Below, in pieces: positions 1 to 11,657 of a stretch of 64,000 nucleotides of DNA. Position 1 is the first letter of the stretch, and the number at the start of each line of letters is the position of its first letter. A program made the position numbers and the translations under genes. Origin of the DNA: Niebla homalea (lineage: Eukaryota > Ascomycota > Lecanoromycetes > Lecanorales > Ramalinaceae); the NCBI GenBank assembly GCA_019925105.1, contig JAHGAU010000044.1:166793-230792 (forward strand). Direction: 5' to 3'. The notes beneath the pieces were generated by a model. It had not been told where the DNA came from, made no database searches, and saw only the letters and a program-made list of their open reading frames with translations.

Positions 1-90
1 TCAAATTTAACAGATACTATTATGTTAAAATATTATATCCTTATCCGGCGAATACGTTATATTAAAAGACTTTATCCTTTATTATAATAT

Positions 91-838
91 TGATTAATTG
101 ATTAATTTATATACGAGTTTAGTTACTTTAAGTTAATTTTAGCGTTTTATAATGCTAATAACTAGGTTATAGTTATTTTAATATTTATATTTATTTTAAA
201 CTTATTATTTTAATTTTAAAAGGGAAAAGGAAACCGTAATCAGCTAGCTTAACCTTAACTTACCTTAAATATTAATCCGATTTAAATAAAAACCTCTCCT
301 TTATAGTTATTTACCTTAATATTACGATTAAGTTTTTATATTAATCCGATTAAGATTAATAATTACCTTAAATCTTTAATTTATTATTTTTATTAAAAAT
401 TTATTATTTTTATTAAAAATTTTTTATTTTTTAATATTATAATTTACGGTAAAGATTTAATAGTAATATTAAGTTTAATTAAAAGGAAGCGGCCTTAATT
501 ATATAACTTTATTTTTCTTAACGTTTAAACTTTATTTTAAGTATTTTATTATATAGCTTTTTAAATTAACCTTATTTAATCTTAACTTTAACCTTTTAAC
601 GTTAAATCCTTATAATTCCTTTTTACCGGCATTATATGGTAACTAGGCTTATTTAAGGTTAATTATGGGTATTAATAAATCGTTAAATATTTATTATTAT
701 TTTATTTATATTAATTACGTAATTTACCGGATAAGGTTTAAGGGCTCTTAATGAAATCGTCCTTTACCTTTGAAATATTTAATTATTCTATAGTTTATCT
801 TCTGTACTCAAAAATACCATTCCGTTACGCTCGCCCCC
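91..838 (-). mobile_element. Element A: 0.75-kb LINE-tailed non-autonomous retroelement
   Basis: Minus-strand copy, 748 bp. Read on the minus strand it begins GGGGGCGAGCGTAACGG (genome right end) and ends in a TCAA/TTAA-rich tail at 91. It is flanked by a perfect 13-bp TSD, TTTATTATAATAT, at 78-90 and 839-851. It interrupts LINE-0 just after the endonuclease GDFN region. There is no open frame and I see no convincing pol III A/B box. The head (about 770-838) keeps CA and TG dinucleotides while the rest is heavily RIP-mutated. Confidence 0.88.
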
Positions 839-1109
839 TTTATTATAATATATAGAATAAAAAAGGTTATATAATTAATTATATTAAGTTAAAAGAGTTA
901 TTAATAATTCTTCTGACGTTTAATGTTTTATTATTAATATTTAAAGGTATTATAACGTAAAAAAACCGGGTATATAGGATAATAATCAATTTAACGTTTA
1001 ATACGGTGAAGATTATTAATATAATAACGGTATATAAGCCTTAAAAAGACTTAAAATATAACTTAAACTATATATTAATATAAATAACCTTAAATTAATT
1101 GGTTAATAT

Positions 1110-1454
1110 TGATTGATTAATTTATACTACGGATTTAGTTAGGTTAATTCTGGCGTTCCCTAATACTCAGCTATTTAACCTTATTAATAACCGTAAAAAC
1201 CCGATATTTATTATGTTAAGAATAAAAACCGGTATCCACCCAATTTTTACTCTTATCTTAAGGGTTAAAAATATTTACGGCCGTTTAAAGAGTAGGAATT
1301 TATTCATACGCTTTTTCTAAGAAAACTTATAATATTACGACCGAATCCACTTAAAGGTTGCCCTTAAACCTGTTACTCTTCCGTCACCCCACGGGTCTGT
1401 TTAATGCTAAAATTTCGAAATTCCGATTATACCACTGAATGTCCTTACCGACAT
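1110..1454 (-). mobile_element. 345-bp 5'-truncated LINE stub
   Basis: Minus-strand copy of the LINE 3' UTR with a TGATTGATTAAT tail at its left end. Perfect 13-bp TSD AATTGGTTAATAT at 1097-1109 and 1455-1467. It corresponds to the last part of LINE-1 and LINE-2 and is cut at a point matching about 44214 in LINE-2. The truncated 5' edge (about 1380-1454) keeps many CA/TG sites, unlike the rest. Confidence 0.88.
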
Positions 1455-1525
1455 AATTGGTTAATATAATATTATTAATATTAATAAAGAAAACGTAAAA
1501 AACGTTTAAGGAAGCTAAAGTATAT

Positions 1526-2254
1526 TGATTGATTAATTGATTTATATACGAGTCTAGTTACTTTAAGTTAATTTCAGCGTTTTATAATGCTAATAATTAA
1601 GTTATAGTTATCTTAATATTTATATTTATTTTAAACTTATTACTTTAGTTTTAAAAGGAAAAAGGAAACTATAATTAATTAATTTAGCCCTAGCTTACCT
1701 TAAATATTAACCCGATTTAAATAAAAACTTCTTTTTTATAGTTACTTATCTTAATATTATAATTAAGTCTTTATATTAATTTAATTAAAATTAATAATTA
1801 TTTTAAATCCTTAATTTATTATTTCCGTTAAAAATCCTTTATTTTTTAACGTTATAATCCGTAATAAAGATTTAATAATAATATTAAGCTTAATCGGAAG
1901 GAAACGGCCTTAATTATATAATTTTATTTTTCTTAACGTTTAAACTTTATTTTAAATATTTTATTATATAGCTTTTTAAATTAACTTTATTTAATTTTAA
2001 CTTTAACCTTTTAACGTTAAATCCCCATAATCCCTTTTTATTGGCTTTACGTGGTAACTAGGTTTATTTAAGGTTAACTATGGGTACCGGTAAATCGTCG
2101 GATATTTATTATTGCTTTATTTATATTAACTACGTAACTTACCGGATAAGGTTTAAGGGCTCTTAATGAAATCGTCCTTTACCCTTGAAATATTCAATTA
2201 TTCTATAGTTTATCTTCTGCACTCAAAAATGCCATTCCGTTACGCTCGCCCCCT
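1526..2254 (-). mobile_element. Element B: 0.73-kb LINE-tailed non-autonomous retroelement
   Basis: Second copy of the element-A family, 729 bp, minus strand. Perfect 13-bp TSD AGCTAAAGTATAT at 1513-1525 and 2255-2267. It sits in LINE-0, which resumes at 2255 with the linker that follows the endonuclease. The left end is the tail (TGATTGATTAATTG) and the right end is the GC-richer head. It is non-coding. Long TSDs and a shared LINE 3' end point to target-primed reverse transcription by the LINE machinery (inference). Confidence 0.9.
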
Positions 2255-2372
2255 AGCTAAAGTATATATAAAGACGGAAAAAACGGTAATTTAATTAATA
2301 GAACTCCTTTGATTAAATAATAAAAATTAAATCCACCTTTTTATAAAATAAATAATAAAACTAGTAAATAAA

Positions 2373-2535
2373 TGTTATGTGCAATATACGCATGCTAAGA
2401 GCTTATCGGGCACTAGTACCAAAAGGGTATAGTGGCTTAACGCGTATACTTATATTGCGCACCTTCAGTAGCTAGGTAGACAAGAATTATATATATTACA
2501 CCCACATTTTACCTCAGTACTCTCAGTACCTAATA
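2373..2535 (+). repeat. 5' LTR of TRIM-like element
   Basis: Starts TGTTATGTGC and ends CTAATA (RIP form of CTGACA). It matches 3589-3750 and 63394-63554 almost throughout, with TG/CA-to-TA differences. Confidence 0.88.
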
Positions 2536-2537
2536 AA

Positions 2538-2555
2538 TGGTAGCAATAGCTTCAG
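2538..2555 (+). other. Primer-binding site of TRIM-like element
   Basis: TGGTAGCAATAGCTTCAG lies two bases after the 5' LTR. The TGGTAGC start resembles the initiator-Met tRNA primer site known from Ty-type elements. The copy at 63557 has the RIP version (TAATAGTAATAGC). Confidence 0.65.
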
Positions 2556-3588
2556 TTATCTGAGCCTTTAATATAGATGTTGTATAACCTTTAGCACCCT
2601 ATCATTAGTAATAACTACGTTATAGCTTATCTACTTAATACCTTATTACCGGAGTCTTTTACTAGATATTTTACCGTTATGCCTTTACTACCATTTATAT
2701 CAATAGCCTTAACTGGCTCGATTATATCATCTTCGATACTATTATATTTATCAGCTCTTAAATCGACTGGATCATTCTTACCTTAAACCTTACCTATAAG
2801 ATCCAGGACTTTATTATTAACTACTTTATTAGCAAGCTTATTAGCAAGCTACTTCTTACTTAAACCTTACCTTATTATCTACGACCTCTATATAAGATTT
2901 ATATCTCTTAAATCTCTTACTTCATTAAAATCAATACCTTTAGTTAAAGTATTATTATTACGGGTCCTACCCATTATAATACTTAAAGACCTCTACCGTA
3001 AATTTGCTTTATTACCAGTATCTTAAAAGTTATTAAATAAGAAAAAGCCTTTAATTAAACTATTTATAATTACTATAAACAAGCTTCAAAGCGTTATTTA
3101 AGTTAATAACGAGAAGATCTATAAGTCTATAGTAAAAGCCGTAAAAGAGGCTTAGGAGCTTAGAATATAAATAAGTATTCCTTTAATAGAGGTATATATA
3201 AATCAGCTAAACAATAATTAAAGCCTTATTATACTTATAAGGATTATTTACTCCGTACGGCTTAAGGCCAAATAAGACCCGACTCGGTAAAACCATGGAT
3301 ATCACGGTTTTAAGCGATTTAGCTTAATTATAATACCCTTAAATCCACGACTATATCCCGGGTAGCTTACGATAATTCCTCGGCTTATACCTTTTACGGT
3401 TTTTCGATTTTTTAACTTTCCCTTAATAATAAGCCTTAATACTTAACCATTATTATTTCTCTTTATTTCTTTAGTATACTTAACGCGAGATATATTTAAT
3501 CCTCGGCCCCGGAGCCGCTTTTTATAATAAGGACTTTTATTTTACCGTCGCAAGGAAGGCGTTACGGTCTTTCTTTTTATAATATATT

Positions 3589-3750
3589 TATTATGTGCAA
3601 TATACGTATACCAAGAGCTTATCGGGCACTAATACCAAAAGGATATAGTGGCTTAGCGCGCATACTTATATTGCGCACCTTCATAGCTAGGTAAACAAGA
3701 ATCATACATATTACACCCACATTTTACCTCAGTACTCTCAGTACCTGACA
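3589..3750 (+). repeat. 3' LTR of TRIM-like element
   Basis: Starts TATTATGTGC (RIP form of TGTTATGTGC) and ends CTGACA, followed by TSD ATAAA at 3751-3755. Confidence 0.88.
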
Positions 3751-5650
3751 ATAAAATAATTAATATAACGGGTTTAATAATAAAAACGTTTAAAAAAGTT
3801 AAAATTTATAAAAATAAAAAATATATAATAATAATTATAAGAGTAAAAACATTAATTAAATGAATTATTAAATATAAAAGTTAAGAAACGTTTATATATT
3901 AAAAGAAGCTTAAAAGGAAAAGGAAAAGATTATTAAGAAAATTAAGTAAATATATTTCCAATTAATAATTTATAACTTAACTATTTCCCCTTATAAAGTA
4001 TAGAAGTTAATAAAGTATAATAAAAAGCAGAGTAAAAAATTTAAATTCATTTTTAAATTCTTATATTTTAAAAAGCCCGATAATATAATGATTAATGCCT
4101 TTAATAGTAAAATTAAAAACCTTAAAGGAACTTTCTTTCCTCTTTTATTAAAGTAAATTTAATAGATATTAAAAAAATTATGTATTTTAATCCGTTAATT
4201 ATTAACGGGGAAATAACCTTAAAAATAATTATTAAAATGATTATTAGGCTGAAAAAGGATAAAACCCCGGGATTAAACGGATTTCTGGATAAATATTTAT
4301 TAATAGTAATTTTATTATTTAAGAAGATTTTTATTTATTTATTTTAAGCTTATTATAAGGGTAAAAATTATCTTTATAAATTTAAAAAGTTAAAACGATT
4401 ATCCTTAAGAAACCGGTTAAATTAAATTATTTAAAAGTAAAAACTTATAAATCAATTATACTTTTTTATACGTTAAAGAAGGCTTTAAAAACAATAATTA
4501 TAAACATCCTTAGGTAATAATTATACGGAAGAATACGGACTCTTCCTTAATTAATGAATAAATATGAAGAAAAAAAATCAATCAAAAACGGTTTTTAAAT
4601 GTTTAATTAACGATATATATACGGTATAAAGTTACTGGAAGAAATATATAATAAGGCTTTTTTCTTTAAACATTACCGGAACCTTTGATAAAATGAATAT
4701 TACTTTTCCTTATAAATTAAACGGAAAGCTTTTTAAGCGGTTAAGTAATATTAATTAATTTAGGTTAAAAGATAAACTTAATAAAATTAATAATAAACGG
4801 AATACCTTGAAAATTATTTAGTTCTTTAATTTTATTCTTTTTCTCTAATAATTCGTTTATTAAAGAGTTAATCAAGTTAAAATAAAATGTTTAAATAAAA
4901 GACTTTATTAATATTATTAATATTTTAATTTATAGTACGTTTTTTATATAAATTTTTAAAGTTAAAATAAACTTATAAAGTTTATTTATAATAAATAAGG
5001 ATGTATAGTACTTAATTTATACCATATAAATAAAGGTTCGTTTATATAATTGAAAGCTTAAAATTATGTAATATAATAATTATGATAAACTTAAATAAAA
5101 TTATAATAAAACCGGAGGTTAATATTAAGGTTCTTAACCTTTAAATGGACAAAACTTTAAACCAAAAAGATTATATAAAAAAGGTTTAAAAGAATAATTT
5201 TTTAAAAAAAATCTTATTTACCTTATAATATTAACGTAGAAAGTTACTTTAAAATAGGTTAAATTTATTTATTAAGTAGTAATAAAGCCGGCTATAACGT
5301 ATATAATAGTTATTCAATACGTACTTAAAAAAACCAATAAATATAAAAAAAGCTTATTTCATAATTATAAAAAGTTTAAAATTAATACTTAAGAATGGTT
5401 AATAATGCATATAAAATTACCCCCGTCTTAATATTAATATTCAAGGTCTTTATATTATCGATTAAATTAACCCTTAAATAAATAATTATTTAAGCGAAAC
5501 TTAAGAAGTATACGCATCCGGTTATAATAATAGGGAATAAATAGATCCGTATAAACCTTAGGAAATCCCGAGCGAAAAAAATAAAAAAGAAATATTTATC
5601 TTTTTATTAAAGTAAAATTAAAATAAGTTAAAAACAATATTGATCTTATT

Positions 5651-5756
5651 AATATTCAAAAAGTTAATATAAATACATATAAGTTCCTACTTAACGTAAA
5701 GGAAATATTTAAAAAGTTAATATAAATACATATAAGTTCTTACTTAACGTAAAGGA
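5651..5756 (+). repeat. 53-bp tandem duplication inside LINE-0
   Basis: Two adjacent 53-bp units (5651-5703 and 5704-5756) differ at about two C/T positions. Other LINE copies have a single unit here, so this is a duplication private to LINE-0. Confidence 0.75.
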
Positions 5757-8467
5757 AATAAAAGCTAAAAAGATTATAAAAGCGAAAACAACGGTAATCA
5801 TTAAATAAATAATAATATAATAAATTAAATGTTAACGTAAATATAGGAAATCATTCCCTTAAGGGTAACGGTACTTAACCTTAACTAACGAGGAAATTAC
5901 CGATAAGTACTTCCGTCGTTACGGGATTATAAGGAAAAATAATAATATATTAATAATTTAACTCCGGACGGATAAAAATAATTTAACTTATTTCCTTTTT
6001 ATTATATATATTAATAACCGAATAAATACCGGCTATAAGTATAAATAAAAGAAACAGGACGTTATATATATTCATTGATTGATTGATTTATGCTACGGAT
6101 CTACCTAAGTTAATTCCGGCGTTCCTTAATAGTCGGTTATTAAGCTTTATTAATAACCGTAAAAACCTAACATTTATAACGTTAAGACTAAAACCGGTAT
6201 CTATTTAACCTTGACTTTTATTTTAAAGGGTAAAGAACGTTTACAGCCGTCTAAAGAGTAATAAGTTATATTTTTTTTTAAAAGAAAACCTATAATATTA
6301 CGATTAAATCTTTATAAAGGTTATTCTTAATTTTACGGCTTTTTTATCTTTTTATAAGTCCGCTTTATATTAATACTTTAAATAATATTTCTAAATACCC
6401 TTACCGGTATATATATTATTATTATTATTTTTATTATATTTATTTTCCTATTTTATTATTATAGTTATCGCTTTTAAGGACTTTTAATAAACGTTTATTA
6501 TTATATTTTATTTAGCTATAAAATATACTTTGCGGTTTATATAATTACTATAGACGGTATGTACCCTTCCTTTTCCTTCTTAACCGGTAATAGGCTTTCT
6601 CCGTAAAATCTTTAACGACCTCGTTTATTTTATTAATAAAGCTAAATTAAAGGAATAAACTTAAAAATTTTACGGCCTCTTAAATACCTTATTTTATAGA
6701 ACGAATTTTACGGTAATGGTTTATCTTAACCTTTTTCATTAATTTTATTTTTAGCTCCATAAATAATAAAATAAATAAATAAACTATATATAATCTTTTT
6801 ATCCGTATCCGTAATAAATATCAGTCCGGTTACCGGCGTACGTAATAAAAAGGAAATAAGTTAGCCCTTTTTTACTTATCCGGAGTTAAGTTATTAACGC
6901 GTTATTACCTTTTTTTATAATCTTATAACGGCGGAGGTATTTATTAATAATCTTTTTATTATTTAAGGCCGGATACCGTCACCTTTAAGGAATTAATCCT
7001 TTATACTTATATTAACGTTTAATTTATCGCGATATAATTTATTGGGTAATTACTTCTATTTTTGCCTTCATAATCCTTTTAACTTCCGCTTCCTTTATGT
7101 TAAACGTAAATTTATATAAATTTAAATTAGCCTTCTAAACGTAAGTTAACTTAACTTCCTTCTTAACTTATTCTAGCTTTATTTTAATGAAAAAATATTT
7201 TACTTTTACCCTTTTTTATCCGGGACTTCTTAAGGTTTAATTAAATCTATCCGTTTTTTATATTTATCATTAAGTATATATTTTTTTAAGTTCTAACAAT
7301 AATTATTTAATTGAAAAATAGCTTAATCGGCGGTATAAAGAGTTTAAGTCTTAATACTAGGACGGGAGTCGTTCTATGTACGTTATTGATTACCCTTAAA
7401 TATTAATTTTAAACCTTTTATAACTATTAAAAAAGCTTTTCTTAAATTTAAAGGTACCTTTGAGAATATATTAAATAGCCGTTGTATATATTATAATTGG
7501 CTTTATTACCGCTTAATAAATAGTCTTAATTTTTTATAAAATAATACTTTACGTTGACGTTATAAAATATATAGGGCCTTTTTCTTAAGAAATTATTTTC
7601 TTTTAAATTTTCTTTATATAATCCTTTTAATTAAAATTCCCGTTAACTTAAAGGTTAAAGATTTTAATAATAACTTTTAACTTTATTATAACTTAATTTA
7701 GATTTATTATAATTATTATGTTATATAGCTTTAAACTTTTAATTATATAAATAAATTTATACTCATACGGTATAAACTAAACCTTATACGTTTTTACTTA
7801 TTATAAATAGTTTTTATAAGTTTACTTTGACTTTAAATATTTATATAAATAAAAATATTATAAATTAATATGTAAATATCATCGATAAAATCCTTAACTT
7901 AGGCCTTTTATTTTAATTTAATTCATTTTTTAATTAACGTGCCGTTAAAGAACAAAAATAGAATAAAGCAAATTATAACCTTTAAGGGATTCCGGTTATA
8001 ACGGGCTTTATCGGGCTTTTTTTTTATTTTAAGTTAATTAACGTTATGTAATTATTTAAAAAGCTTTTAATTTATTTTATAATAGAAATTAAAGTTTTTT
8101 GAGATAACATATTTATTAGGTAAAAATATAATATTTTTAAGTAACGGTTTCCTTAAAAGTTTTACTTTATTAATTAATAACGGGTTATATATATTACAAA
8201 TACCCAAGTCGCTTTCTGTATTCCCTTTTTATATAACTTAAAGCGTAGATAAATTTTTATTATAATAAATAACGTTTTAATTATTTATATTTAACCATTT
8301 ATTTTTAAAGAACTATATCCGGGTCGTTTTATCCCCTTTAAACATTAAATAAAACCTTCTACCCGGGTTAATTAAAAAGTATATATATAGGCTATATAGT
8401 AATTTTTATATTATTACAATATCAATATCTTTAATTCTTTAAACTTAAATATTAATAATATTACCTT

Positions 8468-9076
8468 GATTGATTGATTGATTTATACTACGGGTCTAGC
8501 TAAGCTAATTCCGGCGTTCCTTAATACGCGGCCTTTTAGCCTTATTAATAACCGTAAAAACCTGATACTTATAACGTTAAGGTAAAAACCGGCGTTTACC
8601 AGGCCTCCACCCTTTATCCTTTAAGGTAAAGGATATTAACGGCCGTTTAAAGAGTAATAACTTACTTATATACTTTTTATGTTTTAACTTCCCCAAGAAA
8701 ATCCATAATATTATAACCGTATCTTTATAAGGGTTATCCTTAAACTCGTTACTTTTCCGCTTTTTTCTATATTTATACTACCTTAATCTTATATAATACC
8801 TTTAAATATCTTTATTAATACTTACGTATTTAATATATACCCTTTTTATATTATTATCGTTACTAACTCCTTTAAGGACTTCTAATAAGTATTTATTATT
8901 GTATTTTTACGGCTATAGAAGATACTTTCCGGTTCATATAATTGACGTAACCGGTATCCGCTTTTCTTTTTCTTCTTTAGCCGGTAACGGGCCTTCTCCG
9001 TAAGGTCTTCGGTGACCTCGTCCATCTCTACAGCGAGGCTGAACTGTGGTAGCAGTCCGGTGGACATCATAAACCT
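8468..9076 (-). mobile_element. LINE-R2: 609-bp 5'-truncated LINE nested in LINE-R1
   Basis: Tail GATTGATTGATTG at 8468. A 12-bp TSD, TAATATTACCTT, occurs at 8456-8467 and 9077-9088; its last two bases may belong to the element. It covers the LINE 3' UTR and the last coding part. The truncated edge (about 8990-9076) keeps CA/TG sites and an open frame. Confidence 0.87.
8882..9070 (-). pseudogene. Lightly mutated 3' coding stub of the LINE
   Basis: Sixty-two codons without a stop on the minus strand. The encoded stretch includes AVEMDEVTEDLTEKARYRLK followed by a Lys-rich run and YEPESIFYSRKNT. The same region is present but RIP-broken in LINE-1 near 32645-32800 and in LINE-2, LINE-3 and LINE-R1, so it is the LINE's own sequence and not a host gene. 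It is probably a C-terminal charged segment of ORF2 or read-through into the 3' UTR; I cannot tell which. It stayed open because it lies at the truncated edge of a short copy, where RIP has been weak. It has no start codon of its own that I would trust. Confidence 0.6.
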
Positions 9077-9299
9077 TAATATTACCTTAATTATCTTATT
9101 TTATACGTTATATTATATTGTTCTTAAAAGTATTAATATATTATATATTGACTTCTATTAGCACCTTCTTATTAACCTTTATTTAAGCTGCCGGCATTTT
9201 ATTAAAACTAAGTATTATTTATCCCGGCTTTTTTATAATTATTATTATTAATTTAAAGCGGGCGGACTTAAAAATTAGCGTTATAATAAGCTTCCTTTT

Positions 9300-9461
9300 T
9301 GTTGAAATTGAGAGGTGTAAGTTACTTAATTATTACTATGTACAAAGTGAGACTATATGTAAGGCTATATGCCGTTATCCCACTTAGGTTTAATATATCC
9401 ACCTTATTTAATTTAATTTATATTACGTAATCTCTTAAGTAACGATCCTATATATTTAATA
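9300..9461 (-). repeat. LTR of minus-strand Copia element (3' LTR)
   Basis: Runs from TGTTGAAATTGAGAGG to ...TTTAATA (RIP form of a CA end), 162 bp, and interrupts LINE-R1 sequence. The outer left part keeps TG/CA sites and the inner part is AT-rich. Confidence 0.65.
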
Positions 9462-10034
9462 CTCCCCTTTAAACTTTATATATAGCTTATAAATCTTACT
9501 TATTAAATAACTCCTTTATAACCTTAACGTTATATCCTTTTATATAAAAGTTTAATTACCGTATTTATTAAATAATTCCCCTGATTATTAAGTGGTTAAC
9601 TCCTTTATATAGTTATTATATATAAGAATTTAATTATTATATTTATTAAGTAGCTCCTTTAATTATTAAGTAATTAACTCCCTTATATAATTATTATTTA
9701 TTTATTACTTATTACCCGGCTTATTATTAAATCCGCCGTCTATAAGTATATAATTTTTAGACTATTAATATAATAGCTCCTTAAGGCTTAACGCCCGTTT
9801 AAACTATATAAAGGTTTTAATAAATAAAGCCTTTATTAACCCGTTAATTACCTACTTTATAATATAGATATACTTAGGATTAATAATATTAACTTTAAGT
9901 TATTCCCGTAATTAATATAGTTAAATACTTATATACTTTATCCTTATGTAATATATTGGGTTTTTAATTAATACGATAGCCCCTTAATTATTATTATAAA
10001 TCGTAATAATAAGTATATATCTAAATTTATCGGA

Positions 10035-10250
10035 TTATATTTATTTTAATAAATCCTTTAATTAAATAGTTTCCTTAATAACCTATATTTATCCTATATA
10101 TTCGGTTTTATAAGTAAATAATATTATAGTTAATTACCTTTTTAAAAATTAATAAATCAATATATTTTTTACGTTAAAAAGGTAACTTAAAGTTAATTTA
10201 CGGGTAAAATCAGCCGTAAAATCAGAGTTAATATATTTATTAAAAGCCTT
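10035..10250 (-). pseudogene. Copia RNase H domain relic
   Basis: Reading the minus strand from about 10250 downward gives NSDFTADFTRKLTLSYLF, then NVKGIPIY, a stop at an expected Trp codon, and then TIILFTYKTEYIG, ending in VIKETI-stop-LKDLL. This is the classical Copia RNase H layout: a D-(W)-A-D block, an R-x-S-T-x-G-Y-x-F block, the G-x-P-I-x-W-x-S-K-(R/K)-Q stretch and the LSTxEAEYI box with its catalytic Glu, then the KEAIWL box. Stops replace Trp and Gln only, as RIP predicts. The domain completes reverse transcription by degrading the RNA template. It establishes both the family and the orientation of this element. Confidence 0.88.
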
Positions 10251-11657
10251 AAGTTTACCCTTATATATTAATTAAAAGTATAAAATAATCCGTAAATAAC
10301 GTATAATTTACTTTATATATAGTTAATATTAATAAAACGGATTTATAGAATACCGGTTAATAATTATTACTATATAAGTTATTTTCGGTTATATATTAAA
10401 TATAATATATATTAATAAAGTTACGGTTAATTAATATTATTATTTAAACTCCGGCTTTACTTAATAACCTTTAAATAACGGTTCGGGCTTAAAATCGACT
10501 TATATAAATATATATATTAAGTATATTTCTTATTAACCGTAATCTTATATTACTTTCTTAATATAAACTTTTTAATTAAAATGGATTGTTTAATTTTATT
10601 AGTCTTAAATAATAATAATACTTAAATAATAACTTATTAAACCCAGGTTAAATATACGGAATTCTTAATTAAGTACGGCCTTTAAGTCTTAAATCCCTTA
10701 TTTAAACGGATTAATTATTAAGACGTTATTTATATATATATAATTATAATCGTATCGGTTTTAAGGTAAAAGAATACGTAATAATCCGTATAGATAAATT
10801 TAAAACCCTATATAGTTATAAACTCCCAGAAACGATTATATTATAGCCATAATAATTACTTTAATCCATATAAGTCCTTTTTAAGCTTATAATAAAGCTT
10901 TTTATTGTCCTTATCGGTCTTTTCTTATCCTTTTAATTATTTTACGTATACTTTTTCCTTAATAAGATTATAAAAGAATATTATTTTAATATTTATTTAC
11001 TTTAAATTTTAATTATTAACCGCTATAAGGGTAAAAAGAACCTTATAGCTTATAAGTTTTATTACCGAGGTAAACGTTTTATTATAATTGATACTTTTAT
11101 GTTATTTAAAATTACGTATTATTTATTGGGCCTTATAGTAAATTATATTATTATTAGCTTTACGTTTAAGGGTATAAACCTATTATCCTTATAATATTAT
11201 TACGTTATCGGGGATTTAACTCTGTATAATTAAGATTTAAATATTATTCTCTTTAAAAAAATTATATTTATTACCTTCCGTTAACTTTTAATTTATCCGG
11301 ATATATTTATTTATTATAGCTTCTTTATAAGTTTTAAGCTTAACGAATTCCGGGGTTATTTTAAGGGATATTAAGGTTAAAAGGTATAACGGTTTATCCT
11401 TATTATAAGTTAATAAAGCCGAAAAAAAGAATGGATTTAATAATATATTATATAATTTATCCGGAAATATAAAGTTAAAATTATCTTTAATTAAGTTCTC
11501 GATTTATTATTTTTACCCTTAACTATAATTAATCTCCAGGTCTTCGGCTATTAAGCTTAAGGAGTCCGGTAAAGCTATTTATTAAGTAGGGACTATAGCC
11601 GGACGTATAGGTTATTCGGTAAAAGTAGAAGTTATATTAATAATATTTATCTTAATT

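Larger units (their letters stand above)
2373..3750 (+). mobile_element. TRIM-like short LTR retrotransposon, copy 1
   Basis: Element of 1378 bp with two direct LTRs of about 162 bp (2373-2535 and 3589-3750) that begin TGTTATGTGCAAT and end CTGACA before RIP. The TSD is ATAAA at 2368-2372 and 3751-3755. A primer-binding site follows the first LTR. The roughly 1.05-kb interior is too short for gag-pol and shows no recognisable retroviral domain, so this is a TRIM/LARD-type non-autonomous element. The first LTR has lost TG/CA at its inner end and the second at its inner start, as expected for RIP. A second copy starts at 63394. Confidence 0.88.
1..6072 (+). mobile_element. LINE-0: RIP-degraded Tad/I-like non-LTR retrotransposon, 5' part outside the window
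   Basis: Plus-strand LINE copy entering the window inside the endonuclease domain. The sequence aligns by eye to LINE-1 (27403-33221): endonuclease at 1-1100, its end plus the linker at about 1455-2372 and 3751-4300, RT start near 4370-4560 (the stretch giving the TIILKKPV-like motif, with RIP stops), and the last recognisable part near 5880-6072. Four elements have jumped into it: A (91-838), a 345-bp LINE stub (1110-1454), B (1526-2254) and a TRIM-like element (2373-3750). The copy is lost at 6072, where a minus-strand LINE tail begins; its own 3' UTR and tail were not found further right. No open frame survives. The identity is firm from homology to the other copies; exact domain limits are approximate. 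Confidence 0.85.
6073..9299 (-). mobile_element. LINE-R1: minus-strand LINE, interrupted and cut by later insertions
   Basis: The tail (TTCATTGATTGATTG) is at 6073, followed leftmost to rightmost by 3' UTR (6090-6400), the C-terminal region (6480-6640), RT and endonuclease sequence in reverse. The reverse of the EN start region is seen at about 8395-8460 and resumes at 9089-9299. A 609-bp LINE stub (8468-9076) lies inside it. At 9300 it is broken by a Copia LTR; the missing 5' part was not found to the right. Stop codons fill all frames. The TSD could not be established. Confidence 0.8.

Noticed and set aside
2538..2570. tRNA-like sequence after the TRIM LTR
   Set aside because: Only the 3'-terminal complement of a tRNA is present, as expected for a primer-binding site; there is no full cloverleaf.
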